A DNA stretch of 64,000 nucleotides, from NCBI RefSeq assembly GCF_900591205.1, contig NZ_UUPU01000066.1, positions 34,864 to 98,863 on the forward strand, read 5' to 3'. Below, one piece after another: positions 26,009 to 34,307 of this stretch. Numbering within the stretch: the stretch's first letter is position 1; each line of letters opens with the position of its first letter. The position numbers and the translations under genes were made by a program. The notes below the pieces were generated by a model that saw nothing but the letters and a program-made list of their open reading frames with translations, did not search any database and was not told where the DNA came from. The stretch comes from Pseudomonas viridiflava. GTDB lineage: Bacteria; Pseudomonadota; Gammaproteobacteria; Pseudomonadales; Pseudomonadaceae.

Positions 26009-26031
26009 TTCAGGCATTCAAGCTGCGTCGC

Positions 26032-27036
26032 CTATTGGAACAACGACTCACTCGACAAGCCGTTCTTCTCCAGGATCTCACGCAAGCGTTTGAGGCCCTC
26101 TACCTGAATCTGCCGCACCCGCTCACGGGTCAAGCCGATCTCCAAGCCTACGTCCTCCAGGGTGCTGCTCTCATGGCCACGCAGGCCGAAGCGGCGAATC
26201 ACCACCTCACGCTGCTTGTCCGTAAGCTCCGACAGCCACTGGTCAATGCTTTGGGAAAGATCATCGTCCTGCAACAGCTCGCAAGGATCTGTCGGGCGAT
26301 CATCCGTCAGGGTGTCCAGCAGGGTTTTATCCGAATCCGGACCCAGCGAGACGTCAACCGAAGACACCCGCTCGTTCAGGCCAAGCATGCGCTTGACCTC
26401 CCCTACCGGTTTTTCCAGCAGGTTGGCGATTTCTTCGGGCGAAGGTTCATGATCGAGTTTTTGTGTCAGCTCACGCGCTGCCCGCAGGTAGACGTTAAGC
26501 TCCTTGACCACATGAATCGGCAAGCGGATCGTGCGGGTCTGATTCATGATCGCCCGTTCGATGGTCTGGCGGATCCACCAGGTGGCATAGGTTGAAAAGC
26601 GGAAACCCCGCTCAGGGTCGAACTTCTCCACCGCCCGGATCAAGCCCAGGTTGCCCTCCTCGATCAGGTCCAGCAGCGATAGCCCACGATTGACGTAGCG
26701 GCGGGCGATTTTCACCACCAGGCGCAGGTTGCTTTCAATCATGCGCTTGCGCCCAGCCGGATCGCCCTTTTGCGACAAGCGCGCAAAATGGACTTCTTCT
26801 TCGGGGGTAAGCAGAGGGGAAAAGCCGATTTCATTGAGGTACAGCTGGGTCGCATCGAGCGCCCGTGTGTAGTCAATGTACTTGTGTTGCTTTAACGCGG
26901 TGGAGTTCTTGGATTTGGTGCGAACTGAAGGTACAGCAGGTCCCTCATTCGACATCGATTCCGTAGCGATACCGGTCTCCATAAGGAGAACCTCATCGTC
27001 GATGTCAAACTCCGGCGCTTCTTTACTGAGAGCCAT
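26032..27036 (-). CDS. rpoS: Stationary-phase sigma factor RpoS
   Basis: A 334-aa sigma-70 family factor. Region 1.2 is YLNEIGFSPLLTPEEE, region 2 is NLRLVVKIARRYVNRGLSLLDLIEEGN with the promoter-melting FSTYATWWIRQTI, then region 3 (ELTQKLDHEPSPEEIA) and the region 4 HTH (LEIGLTRERVRQIQVEGLKRLR). It is full length and intact, which is worth noting because rpoS is often disrupted in laboratory isolates. It lies 105 bp after nlpD; in pseudomonads the main rpoS promoter lies inside nlpD (known), so part of its control is within the upstream gene. Confidence 0.97.
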   Translation of the reverse strand: MALSKEAPEFDIDDEVLLMETGIATESMSNEGPAVPSVRTKSKNSTALKQHKYIDYTRALDATQLYLNEIGFSPLLTPEEEVHFARLSQKGDPAGRKRMIESNLRLVVKIARRYVNRGLSLLDLIEEGNLGLIRAVEKFDPERGFRFSTYATWWIRQTIERAIMNQTRTIRLPIHVVKELNVYLRAARELTQKLDHEPSPEEIANLLEKPVGEVKRMLGLNERVSSVDVSLGPDSDKTLLDTLTDDRPTDPCELLQDDDLSQSIDQWLSELTDKQREVVIRRFGLRGHESSTLEDVGLEIGLTRERVRQIQVEGLKRLREILEKNGLSSESLFQ

Positions 27037-27141
27037 TGTTATAGTCCTTTGGTGAGTTCGACCTCAAGCTCAAGCGACGCCTTTATCCTTGGCAGCGCTG
27101 GAGCCTGTTCCTTCTACGTGAGGAACAGGCTGTGCAACATA

Positions 27142-27978
27142 TCAACGACGGGGTAGGAATTGCAGCGGATCTACAGGCTTCCCTTGACGGCGAATCTCAA
27201 AGTGCAGTTTCACCCGGTCTGTGCCAGTTGATCCCATTTCGGCAATTGTCTGTCCGACTTTGACCTGCTGCCCCTCCCGAACCAACAGCCTACGGTTGTG
27301 ACCGTAAGCACTGACGTAGGTATCGCTGTGTTTGATGATGACCAGCTCGCCGTAGCCCCGTAAACCACTCCCGGCGTACACCACTGTCCCATCAGACGCA
27401 GCTAAAACAGGCTGTCCCAAATCCCCGGCGATATCAATGCCTTTATTCAAACTACCGTTTGAAGAGAATTTTCCAATTAATACCCCGTTCGAAGGCCATC
27501 CCCAACCGGTCGGCGCAGGCCCTGCAGGCGGCAGCGGCGCGGCTGCCGGCTTGTTCACAACCGTAGGCGCAGCGGTGCCTGCAGGCCGGGTAATGATGGT
27601 GGTTTTGCTCGAAGACGAAGGCGAAGATCCGGTGTTTGTCACAACTGTCGTAGGCGCTGAACCGGTACGGCCATCAAAGCGAATGGTCTGACCCGGATGG
27701 ATCGTGTAAGGCACGGGGATATTGTTACGAGCTGCGAGCGCCTTGTAATCCCAGCCATAACGGAAGGCGATCGAGAACATCGTGTCGCCCTTGCGTACCA
27801 CATACTGCCCGGTGGTGACCGTCGGCTTTTGCGGCACCGCATTATTACGGTCAACCACCCGTGCGCCGCTGCTGGGCGAGCTGGAGCACGCCGCCAACAG
27901 GGAACTCAAGACAAGGCCAAGCACCAGTCGCTGAAAGCTTGTTTTACTCATACGCTGCGCAAGACCTGTGAGACTCAC
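27142..27978 (-). CDS. nlpD: LysM/M23 lipoprotein NlpD
   Basis: A 278-aa envelope lipoprotein that activates cell-separation amidases. A signal with lipobox LAAC (Cys31) is followed by a LysM domain (YVVRKGDTMFSIAFRYGWDY) and a Ser/Thr/Pro linker. The C-terminal LytM domain (GIDIAGDLGQPVLAASDGTVVYAG...SAYGHN) lacks the full Zn-binding set, as in regulatory LytM proteins. I prefer the GTG at 27978, which has GGGAG upstream and gives the Pseudomonas start (M/V)SLTxxAQRM. An internal ATG nine codons later lacks a ribosome-binding site. Confidence 0.9.
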   Translation of the reverse strand: MSLTGLAQRMSKTSFQRLVLGLVLSSLLAACSSSPSSGARVVDRNNAVPQKPTVTTGQYVVRKGDTMFSIAFRYGWDYKALAARNNIPVPYTIHPGQTIRFDGRTGSAPTTVVTNTGSSPSSSSKTTIITRPAGTAAPTVVNKPAAAPLPPAGPAPTGWGWPSNGVLIGKFSSNGSLNKGIDIAGDLGQPVLAASDGTVVYAGSGLRGYGELVIIKHSDTYVSAYGHNRRLLVREGQQVKVGQTIAEMGSTGTDRVKLHFEIRRQGKPVDPLQFLPRR

Positions 27979-28186
27979 CCGCCGCTCCCTTTGTGGTGGC
28001 TGAACATGGACGCCTGTATCAGGCTTGAAATATGACGCAAGTATAACTGGGCATTGAATTTTTACCGGCACACGACTGAAACGAAATATTCATCCTGTTG
28101 AATGCCGTCGCCCATCATGTTGACTCGACAGACCCCGCCGTAAGACACATCCCCACCAGCAGAATTCACTGCAGGTGAACAAATGA

Positions 28187-28864
28187 TCAGGCCAGCGGGC
28201 CGTTGAGCAACGGTACGAACCGGACAGCCCCCAGCACATGCCGGGAAAAGCCTTCGTCCTCGCGGATAATGAGCATCAATTGTTGCACTTCGCCAGAGCC
28301 CACCGGGATAACCAGGCGGCCACCGGGCGCCAGTTGGTCGAGCAACGCTTGCGGAACATCAGTGGCAACGGCGGTGACGATGATGCCGTTATAGGGCGCC
28401 AGCGCCGGCCAGCCTTCCCAGCCATCGCCCCAGCGGAACACCACATTGCGCAGGTTCAACTCCACCAGGCGCTCCTTGGCGCGGTCTTGCAGCACCTTGA
28501 TGCGCTCTACCGAAAACACCCGCTCCACCAGTTGCGCCAGCACGGCGGTCTGGTAGCCGGAGCCGGTGCCGATTTCAAGCACCTTGTCCAATGGCCCTGC
28601 CGCCAGCAGCAGCTCGCTCATGCGCGCCACCATGTAGGGCTGGGAGATGGTCTGGTTATGGCCGATGGGCAGCGCCGTGTCTTCATAGGCACGGTGGGCC
28701 AGGGCTTCATCGACAAACAGGTGCCGAGGCGTGCGCCGGATCACTTCCAGCACCTGGGCATTGGACAAGCCCTCTTCGTACAGGCGCTGAATCAGGCGCT
28801 CACGGGTACGCTGGGAGGTCATCCCGATACCGCGGCGCAGCAGGTCGTCTTGTTCACGAGCCAT
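28187..28864 (-). CDS. pcm: Protein-L-isoaspartate O-methyltransferase
   Basis: A 225-aa SAM-dependent repair methyltransferase acting on isoaspartyl residues. Motif I is LEIGTGSGYQTAVLAQL, and the substrate region is ALPIGHNQTISQPYMVA. The ATG at 28864 overlaps the surE stop (ATGA) and has AGGG upstream; most annotations begin 14 codons later at MTSQRTRE, which here lacks a ribosome-binding site. It is part of the surE-pcm-nlpD-rpoS order conserved in gamma-proteobacteria. Confidence 0.93.
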   Translation of the reverse strand: MAREQDDLLRRGIGMTSQRTRERLIQRLYEEGLSNAQVLEVIRRTPRHLFVDEALAHRAYEDTALPIGHNQTISQPYMVARMSELLLAAGPLDKVLEIGTGSGYQTAVLAQLVERVFSVERIKVLQDRAKERLVELNLRNVVFRWGDGWEGWPALAPYNGIIVTAVATDVPQALLDQLAPGGRLVIPVGSGEVQQLMLIIREDEGFSRHVLGAVRFVPLLNGPLA

Positions 28865-29613
28865 CAGCGCAGGCCCTCCAGCCATCCATCGAGACTACTG
28901 AAGGCATCACTGAAGGTGCGATCGAGTTGCAACGGGGTAATCGAAACATAACCTTGCATCACCGCGTGAAAGTCCGTGCCCGGGCCGCCGTCTTCCGCGT
29001 CGCCCGCTGCAGCAATCCAGTAACCTTCCTTGCCACGCGGGTCGACCACCTTCATCGGCGGTTTCGCACGGGCGCGATGGCCCAGGCGTGTGAGCTGAAT
29101 ACCGCGGATATGGTCGAGGGGCAAATTGGGAATATTGACGTTGAGCACCGTGCGCGCAGGGAGGTCCAGATCACCATGGGCCTCCACCAGCTTGCGCGCA
29201 AAATAGGCAGCGGTGGCCAGGTTATCCAATTGGCGTGAGGCAAAGGAAAAAGCGAACGAGGTACGCCCCAGGAAGCGCCCTTCAAGGGCCGCCGCCACGG
29301 TGCCGGAATACAGCACATCATCCCCCAGGTTTGCGCCGAGGTTGATGCCCGACACCACCAGGTCCGGCTCGTGCTCCAACAAGCTGTTGATAGCCAGGTG
29401 CACACAATCGGTGGGGGTGCCGTTCACGCTGATAAAGCCATTGGCCAGGACCTGCGGGTGCAGGGGACGATCGAGCGTCAGCGAACTGCTGGCGCCGCTC
29501 TTGTCCTGGTCGGGGGCAACCACCACACACTCGGCGTAATCTTGCAGCGCAGCATAGAGCGCGGCAAGGCCGGGTGCGGTGGCACCGTCATCGTTTGATA
29601 TCAGAATACGCAT
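28864..29613 (-). CDS. surE: 5'/3'-nucleotidase SurE
   Basis: A 249-aa stationary-phase survival nucleotidase. The metal site is ISNDDGATAPGL (Asp8, Asp9), with further motifs DQDKSGASSSLTL and SGINLGANLGDDVLYSGTVAAA. It dephosphorylates nucleoside monophosphates. Its start overlaps the truD end by 13 bp, and its stop overlaps pcm by one base, so it is in a tightly packed operon. Confidence 0.96.
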   Translation of the reverse strand: MRILISNDDGATAPGLAALYAALQDYAECVVVAPDQDKSGASSSLTLDRPLHPQVLANGFISVNGTPTDCVHLAINSLLEHEPDLVVSGINLGANLGDDVLYSGTVAAALEGRFLGRTSFAFSFASRQLDNLATAAYFARKLVEAHGDLDLPARTVLNVNIPNLPLDHIRGIQLTRLGHRARAKPPMKVVDPRGKEGYWIAAAGDAEDGGPGTDFHAVMQGYVSITPLQLDRTFSDAFSSLDGWLEGLR

Positions 29614-30659
29614 GGGTTGTCCGTCTGCCCCACCGGCACCAGATCAACAAGCTCGCGCACCAAGGCAGTGGCGAAGCATCCGGCCGGCAGGACGAATTCC
29701 AATTGCAGAATGTCCAGCGAGGGATAATGCCACGTCAACCCGCCAATGGGCAGTCGCAGAATGCGACGTTCCTGGCTCATTCCGGCATTCACCAGCCAAT
29801 CGCGCAGCTCGGCTTCACCGGCGGCAATCGTTTGCTCAAGCGCGTGGGTTGCACCCGCGGCGGGCGAGTCGCCCTCGCCCCACTGCGGCCCGGTCGGGTG
29901 CAGGTCCAGAATCGCCAGGCGCGGGTCGTTGCACTCCGCCTCCCCGGCGGGGAAAAAACTGCGGCTGTCGGTAAAGGCCAGCAGGTCGCCGACCTGGGCG
30001 CGCTGCCAGGAACCATCGGCCACACGCGCCGCCAACACCTTGTTGAACAGGTAGCTGCGCGCAGTGGACAGCAGTCGCGAACGCACATTGCGCTGTTCCG
30101 GCAAGGCCCTGCGTGCCGCCCATTCGCGGGCATCGGTGACGTTGCCACCGTTGTGGCCGAAACGCTGGGCGCCGAAATAGTTAGGAATGCCGTGTTGTGC
30201 AATCAATTGCAACCGCGCGTCGATGGCGGCGGTATCACCCGCCAATTGGGTCAGGCGCAAGGTGAAGCCGTTCGCCGAGTGTGCACCCCGTTGCAGCTTG
30301 CGTTTGTGGCGGCCGGTCTTGAGGATCTTGAGCGTGTCGTTTTGCGCGCCACTCAAATCCGGGTCGGCCTTGCCCGGCAGCTGCACGCTGAACCATTGGC
30401 GGGTCAGCGCCTGGCGGTCCTTGAGCCCGGCATAACTGACGGTGCGCAACGGCACGCCAGCGGCCTTGGCGATGCGGCGGGCCGCTTCTTCAGTGTTCAG
30501 GCCGCGCTTCTCCACCCACAACCACAGGTGCTCGCCCTCGCCGCTCAACGGGATGTCCAGCACTTCATCAACCTGGAAATCTTCAGCGGTGGCCTTCAGG
30601 ACCGCGCTGCCCAGAGCCTCGCCATAGGCCCGTGGGCCCAGCAGTTGCAGGTCGTTCAT
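29601..30659 (-). CDS. truD: tRNA pseudouridine(13) synthase TruD
   Basis: A 352-aa pseudouridine synthase for position 13 of tRNA-Glu. The catalytic motif is AGLKDRQALTRQW (Asp81), and the TRUD insertion domain covers about residues 155-300. Length and motif position match E. coli TruD. It overlaps ispF by 4 bp and surE by 13 bp. Confidence 0.95.
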   Translation of the reverse strand: MNDLQLLGPRAYGEALGSAVLKATAEDFQVDEVLDIPLSGEGEHLWLWVEKRGLNTEEAARRIAKAAGVPLRTVSYAGLKDRQALTRQWFSVQLPGKADPDLSGAQNDTLKILKTGRHKRKLQRGAHSANGFTLRLTQLAGDTAAIDARLQLIAQHGIPNYFGAQRFGHNGGNVTDAREWAARRALPEQRNVRSRLLSTARSYLFNKVLAARVADGSWQRAQVGDLLAFTDSRSFFPAGEAECNDPRLAILDLHPTGPQWGEGDSPAAGATHALEQTIAAGEAELRDWLVNAGMSQERRILRLPIGGLTWHYPSLDILQLEFVLPAGCFATALVRELVDLVPVGQTDNPCVF

Positions 30660-31129
30660 GCGCGCAGCAACAAAGCGACGGAGTGCACCGCGATGCCCTC
30701 TTCACGACCGGTAAACCCGAGCTTTTCGGTAGTGGTGGCTTTCACGTTCACTTGATCCAATTCAATTTGCAGGTCTGCGGCAATCAGTGCACGCATCGTT
30801 TCGATATGCGGCGCCATTTTCGGCGCCTGGGCCACGATGGTGTTGTCGACGTTACCGACCTTCCAACCCTTGGCGTGGATCAGGCCGACCACGTGGCGCA
30901 GCAATACACGGCTGTCCGCGCCCTTGAAGGTCGGGTCGGTGTCCGGAAAATGCTTGCCGATGTCCCCCAACGCCGCCGCACCGAGCAAGGCATCGCTCAA
31001 GGCGTGCAGCACAACATCGCCGTCGGAATGAGCCAGCAACCCATGGTGGTGTGCAATGCGCACGCCGCCCAGGGTGATGAAATCGCCTTCGGCGAAACGG
31101 TGCACATCGTAGCCGTGGCCAATACGCAT
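30656..31129 (-). CDS. ispF: 2-C-methyl-D-erythritol 2,4-cyclodiphosphate synthase
   Basis: A 157-aa MEP-pathway enzyme. The zinc ligands are Asp8 and His10 (GYDVHRF) with His42 in the DVVLHALSDALLGAA stretch, then DIGKHFPDTDP. It makes cyclic MEcPP for isoprenoid synthesis. Unlike genomes with an ispDF pair, it is 6.2 kb from ispD, with formaldehyde genes and a toxin-like gene between. It is the first gene of the truD-surE-pcm-nlpD group. Confidence 0.96.
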   Translation of the reverse strand: MRIGHGYDVHRFAEGDFITLGGVRIAHHHGLLAHSDGDVVLHALSDALLGAAALGDIGKHFPDTDPTFKGADSRVLLRHVVGLIHAKGWKVGNVDNTIVAQAPKMAPHIETMRALIAADLQIELDQVNVKATTTEKLGFTGREEGIAVHSVALLLRA

Positions 31130-31158
31130 AAAAAAACGCCCCGATTTAATTCAGGGCG
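31130..31158 (-). terminator. Intrinsic terminator of fghA
   Basis: Read on the minus strand, CGCCCTGA and TCGGGGCG form a stem (one mismatch) across a 6-nt loop, followed by seven T. It sits between the fghA stop and the ispF start. Confidence 0.82.
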
Positions 31159-31183
31159 TGATTCTACCTACTTTTGCCTCACA

Positions 31184-32029
31184 TTAACCGAGCAAAGCAC
31201 GACCATGGTGTCGCAAATGATCTTCGATGAAGCTGGCGATAAAGAAGTAGCTGTGGTCATAGCCCGGCTGCAGGCGCAGTTCCAGCGGATGGTTGGCCGA
31301 CTTGGCCGCCTGCTGCAAGGCTTGCGGCTTGAGTTGCACCGCCAGGAAGTCGTCGCGGTCGCCCTGGTCCACCAGCAACGGCAGCTTTTGCGAGGCTTCG
31401 CTGATCAGCACGCAGGCGTCCCACTCGCGCCATTTCGAACGTTCTTCACCCAGGTAACGGGAGAAGGCTTTCTGGCCCCACGGGCAATCCATCGGGTTGT
31501 TGATCGGCGAAAACGCCGACACCGACAGGTAACGCCCGGGGTTGCGCAAGGCACACACCAGCGCGCCATGGCCGCCCATGGAGTGGCCACTGATGCCGCG
31601 TTTATCCGAAGCCGGGAAATGCGCTTCAACCAACGCCGGCAATTCCTGCACCACGTAGTCATGCATCCGATAGTGCTTGGCCCAGGGTTCCTGCGTGGCA
31701 TTCAGGTAGAAGCCGGCGCCCAGGCCAAAATCCCAGGCGTTGTCCGGGTCGCCCGGCACGCCGGGGCCACGCGGGCTGGTGTCTGGCGCGACGATGATCA
31801 ACCCCAGCTCGGCGGCCATGCGCTGGGCGCCGGCTTTCTGCATGAAGTTTTCATCGGTGCAGGTGAGCCCGGACAGCCAGTACAGCACCGGCAACTTGCC
31901 GCCCTGCTCCGCTTGCGGCGGCAGGTAGACGGCGAAGGTCATGTCGCAACCAAGCACATGGGAGCTGTGTTTATAGCGTTTGTGCCAGCCGCCAAAACTC
32001 TTTTGGCACGAGATATTTTCCAGGGTCAT
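31184..32029 (-). CDS. fghA: S-formylglutathione hydrolase
   Basis: A 281-aa esterase-D family hydrolase that releases formate and glutathione, the second step of glutathione-dependent formaldehyde oxidation. The nucleophile elbow is GHSMGG (Ser150), and the catalytic His is in GYDHSYFF near the C-terminus. The ATG at 32029 is preceded by GGAG. It lies 90 bp downstream of adhC, which makes its substrate. Confidence 0.95.
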   Translation of the reverse strand: MTLENISCQKSFGGWHKRYKHSSHVLGCDMTFAVYLPPQAEQGGKLPVLYWLSGLTCTDENFMQKAGAQRMAAELGLIIVAPDTSPRGPGVPGDPDNAWDFGLGAGFYLNATQEPWAKHYRMHDYVVQELPALVEAHFPASDKRGISGHSMGGHGALVCALRNPGRYLSVSAFSPINNPMDCPWGQKAFSRYLGEERSKWREWDACVLISEASQKLPLLVDQGDRDDFLAVQLKPQALQQAAKSANHPLELRLQPGYDHSYFFIASFIEDHLRHHGRALLG

Positions 32030-32045
32030 GGGAATGCTCCCAGCT

Positions 32046-32112
32046 ACACGTTGCAAGCCTCAAGCAACAAGTCAGGCGTACGCCCACTTGCAGCTTGCAG
32101 CTCGCAACTTGC
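32046..32112. repeat. Imperfect TTGCAGC/TTGCAAG inverted repeat
   Basis: The stretch between adhC and fghA contains ACGTTGCAAGCCTCAAGCAA and CTTGCAGCTTGCAGCTCGCA, roughly inverted copies around a GGCGTACGCC centre. Similar CTTGCAGCTTG repeats recur in Pseudomonas intergenic DNA (from memory). Confidence 0.5.
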
Positions 32113-32119
32113 CGCTGCT

Positions 32120-33232
32120 TCAAAAGTGAATGACGGTACGAATGCTCTTGCCTTCATGCATCAGGTCAAACGCTTTGTTGATGTCTTCAAGACCCATGGT
32201 ATGGGTGATGAAGGTGTCCAGCGGGATTTCGCCGGTCTGGGCCATTTCCACGTAGCTTGGCAGTTCGCTGCGGCCACGCACGCCACCGAATGCCGAACCG
32301 CGCCAGACGCGACCGGTCACCAGTTGGAACGGGCGCGTGGCGATTTCCTGGCCGGCACCGGCCACGCCGATGATCACCGACTCGCCCCAGCCTTTGTGGC
32401 AGCACTCAAGGGCGGCGCGCATCAGTTGCACGTTGCCGATGCACTCGAAGGAAAAGTCCACGCCGCCGTCGGTCAAGTCGACGATCACGTCCTGGATCGG
32501 GCGGTCGTAGTCTTTCGGGTTGATGCAGTCGGTGGCGCCCAACTGCTTGGCGATTTCAAACTTGGCCGGGTTGATGTCGATGGCGATGATGCGACCGGCC
32601 TTGGCCTTGACCGCACCGATGATGGCCGACAGGCCGATACCGCCGAGGCCGAAGATGGCCACGGTGTCGCCCGGCTTGACCTTGGCGGTATTGATCACCG
32701 CACCGATGCCGGTGGTGACGCCGCAGCCCAGCAGGCAGACTTTTTCCAGCGGTGCTTCTTTAGGAATCTTGGCGACCGAAATTTCCGGCAACACGGTGTA
32801 CTCGGAGAAGGTCGAAGTACCCATGTAGTGGAAAATTGGCTGGCCCTTGTAGGAGAAGCGCGTAGTACCGTCGGGCATAAGGCCCTTGCCCTGAGTGGAG
32901 CGAATGGCCTGGCACAGGTTGGTCTTGCCCGACAGGCAGAATTTGCACTTGCCGCATTCCGGGGTGTACAGCGGGATCACATGATCGCCGACCGCGACCG
33001 ACGTCACGCCTTCGCCGATGGCTTCAACCACCGCACCGCCCTCATGGCCGAGGATCGACGGGAAGATCCCTTCCGGGTCAGCGCCCGAGAGGGTATAGGC
33101 ATCGGTATGGCAGACGCCGGACGCGACCACGCGCAGCAGCACCTCGCCAGCCTTGGGCATGGCGACATCCACTTCGACAATTTCAAGGGGCTTCTTGGCT
33201 TCGAAGGCTACGGCGGCGCGGGACTTGATCAT
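32120..33232 (-). CDS. adhC: S-(hydroxymethyl)glutathione dehydrogenase / class III alcohol dehydrogenase
   Basis: A 370-aa zinc-dependent dehydrogenase for the formaldehyde-glutathione adduct. Catalytic zinc ligands are Cys41 (SGVCHTD) and His63 (LGHEGG). The structural zinc loop is CGKCKFC...C (Cys93, 96, 99, 107). The NAD fold is GLGGIGLS. The ATG at 33232 follows TGGAG. It is divergent from the LysR-type gene, the usual arrangement for GfnR control. Confidence 0.96.
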   Translation of the reverse strand: MIKSRAAVAFEAKKPLEIVEVDVAMPKAGEVLLRVVASGVCHTDAYTLSGADPEGIFPSILGHEGGAVVEAIGEGVTSVAVGDHVIPLYTPECGKCKFCLSGKTNLCQAIRSTQGKGLMPDGTTRFSYKGQPIFHYMGTSTFSEYTVLPEISVAKIPKEAPLEKVCLLGCGVTTGIGAVINTAKVKPGDTVAIFGLGGIGLSAIIGAVKAKAGRIIAIDINPAKFEIAKQLGATDCINPKDYDRPIQDVIVDLTDGGVDFSFECIGNVQLMRAALECCHKGWGESVIIGVAGAGQEIATRPFQLVTGRVWRGSAFGGVRGRSELPSYVEMAQTGEIPLDTFITHTMGLEDINKAFDLMHEGKSIRTVIHF

Positions 33233-33341
33233 CCGGGTTTCTCCAGGGAGTAAAAAACTGAGACCCACAGTGTAAAACACCGCCAACTGATTAATAATCC
33301 GACCAAAAGCAAAACATTATTGCTGCACAGGGATAATTAAC

Positions 33342-34241
33342 ATGCTGGAGAACCGCTGGGAAGGCATCGACGAATTTGTCGCCGTGGCCGAATGCTGCCA
33401 ATTCACGGCTGCGGCGGAGCGTTTAGGGGTGTCGTCATCGCATATCAGCCGCCAGGTGGCGCGGCTCGAAGAGCGTTTGCAGACGCGGTTGCTGTACCGC
33501 AGCACCCGGCGCGTCACGCTGACGGAGGCCGGGCAGACCTTTTTGCAACACTGCCAGCGCCTGCAGGATGGTCGTGAGGAAGCCCTGCGCGCCGTGGGTG
33601 ACCTGGCCAGCGAACCCAAGGGCATGTTGCGCATGACCTGCGCGGTGGCCTATGGAGAACGGTTTATCGTGCCGCTGGTGACCCGCTTCATGGGCCTGTA
33701 CCCGCAATTGCGGGTGGATGTGGAACTGAGCAACCGCCAGCTGGACCTGGTGCATGAGGGCCTGGACCTGGCCATTCGTCTGGGGCGCCTTTCGGACTCG
33801 CGCATGGTCGCCAGCCGCCTGGCGCCACGGCGCATGTACCTGTGCGCATCGCCCTCCTACCTTGCACGGTATGGGCGCCCACACAGTTTGTCGGAACTGA
33901 GTCGGCACAACTGCCTGATCGGCAGTTCGGATATCTGGCAACTGGAACAAGACGGGCGGGAATTTTCCCAACGAGTACAGGGAAACTGGCGTTGCAACAG
34001 TGGGCAAGCAGTACTGGATGCCGCACTTCAGGGTGTCGGCCTATGCCAATTGCCCGACTACTACGTGCTGGAGCACTTGAAAAGCGGCACCCTGGTTTCG
34101 TTGCTGGAAAGTCACCAGCCGCCGAACACCGCCGTGTGGGCGCTTTACCCGCAACAACGCCACCTCTCGCCCAAAGTACGCAAGCTGGTGGAGTTTCTCA
34201 AAGAGGGGCTGGCACAACATGCGGTGTACACCACCATATAG
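33342..34241 (+). CDS. gfnR: LysR-family regulator, likely formaldehyde-responsive GfnR
   Basis: A 299-aa LysR regulator. The N-terminal winged HTH is FVAVAECCQFTAAAERLGVS and SHISRQVARLEERL; the co-inducer domain starts near residue 90. It is divergent from adhC with 109 bp between. In P. aeruginosa the regulator in this position controls glutathione-dependent formaldehyde oxidation (known as GfnR). The specific name is inferred from position and LysR type. Confidence 0.85.
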   Translation: MLENRWEGIDEFVAVAECCQFTAAAERLGVSSSHISRQVARLEERLQTRLLYRSTRRVTLTEAGQTFLQHCQRLQDGREEALRAVGDLASEPKGMLRMTCAVAYGERFIVPLVTRFMGLYPQLRVDVELSNRQLDLVHEGLDLAIRLGRLSDSRMVASRLAPRRMYLCASPSYLARYGRPHSLSELSRHNCLIGSSDIWQLEQDGREFSQRVQGNWRCNSGQAVLDAALQGVGLCQLPDYYVLEHLKSGTLVSLLESHQPPNTAVWALYPQQRHLSPKVRKLVEFLKEGLAQHAVYTTI

Positions 34242-34307
34242 ATAACGCCTGGCCCTCACCCGTTTGCCTGCAAATACACGCAGTTTCCACTGCACGAAGG
34301 CAAGCCG

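Noticed and set aside
30632..33253. 873-aa open frame on the plus strand across ispF, fghA and adhC
   Set aside because: It spans three well-supported minus-strand genes and their intergenic regions, including a terminator, and has no family features.
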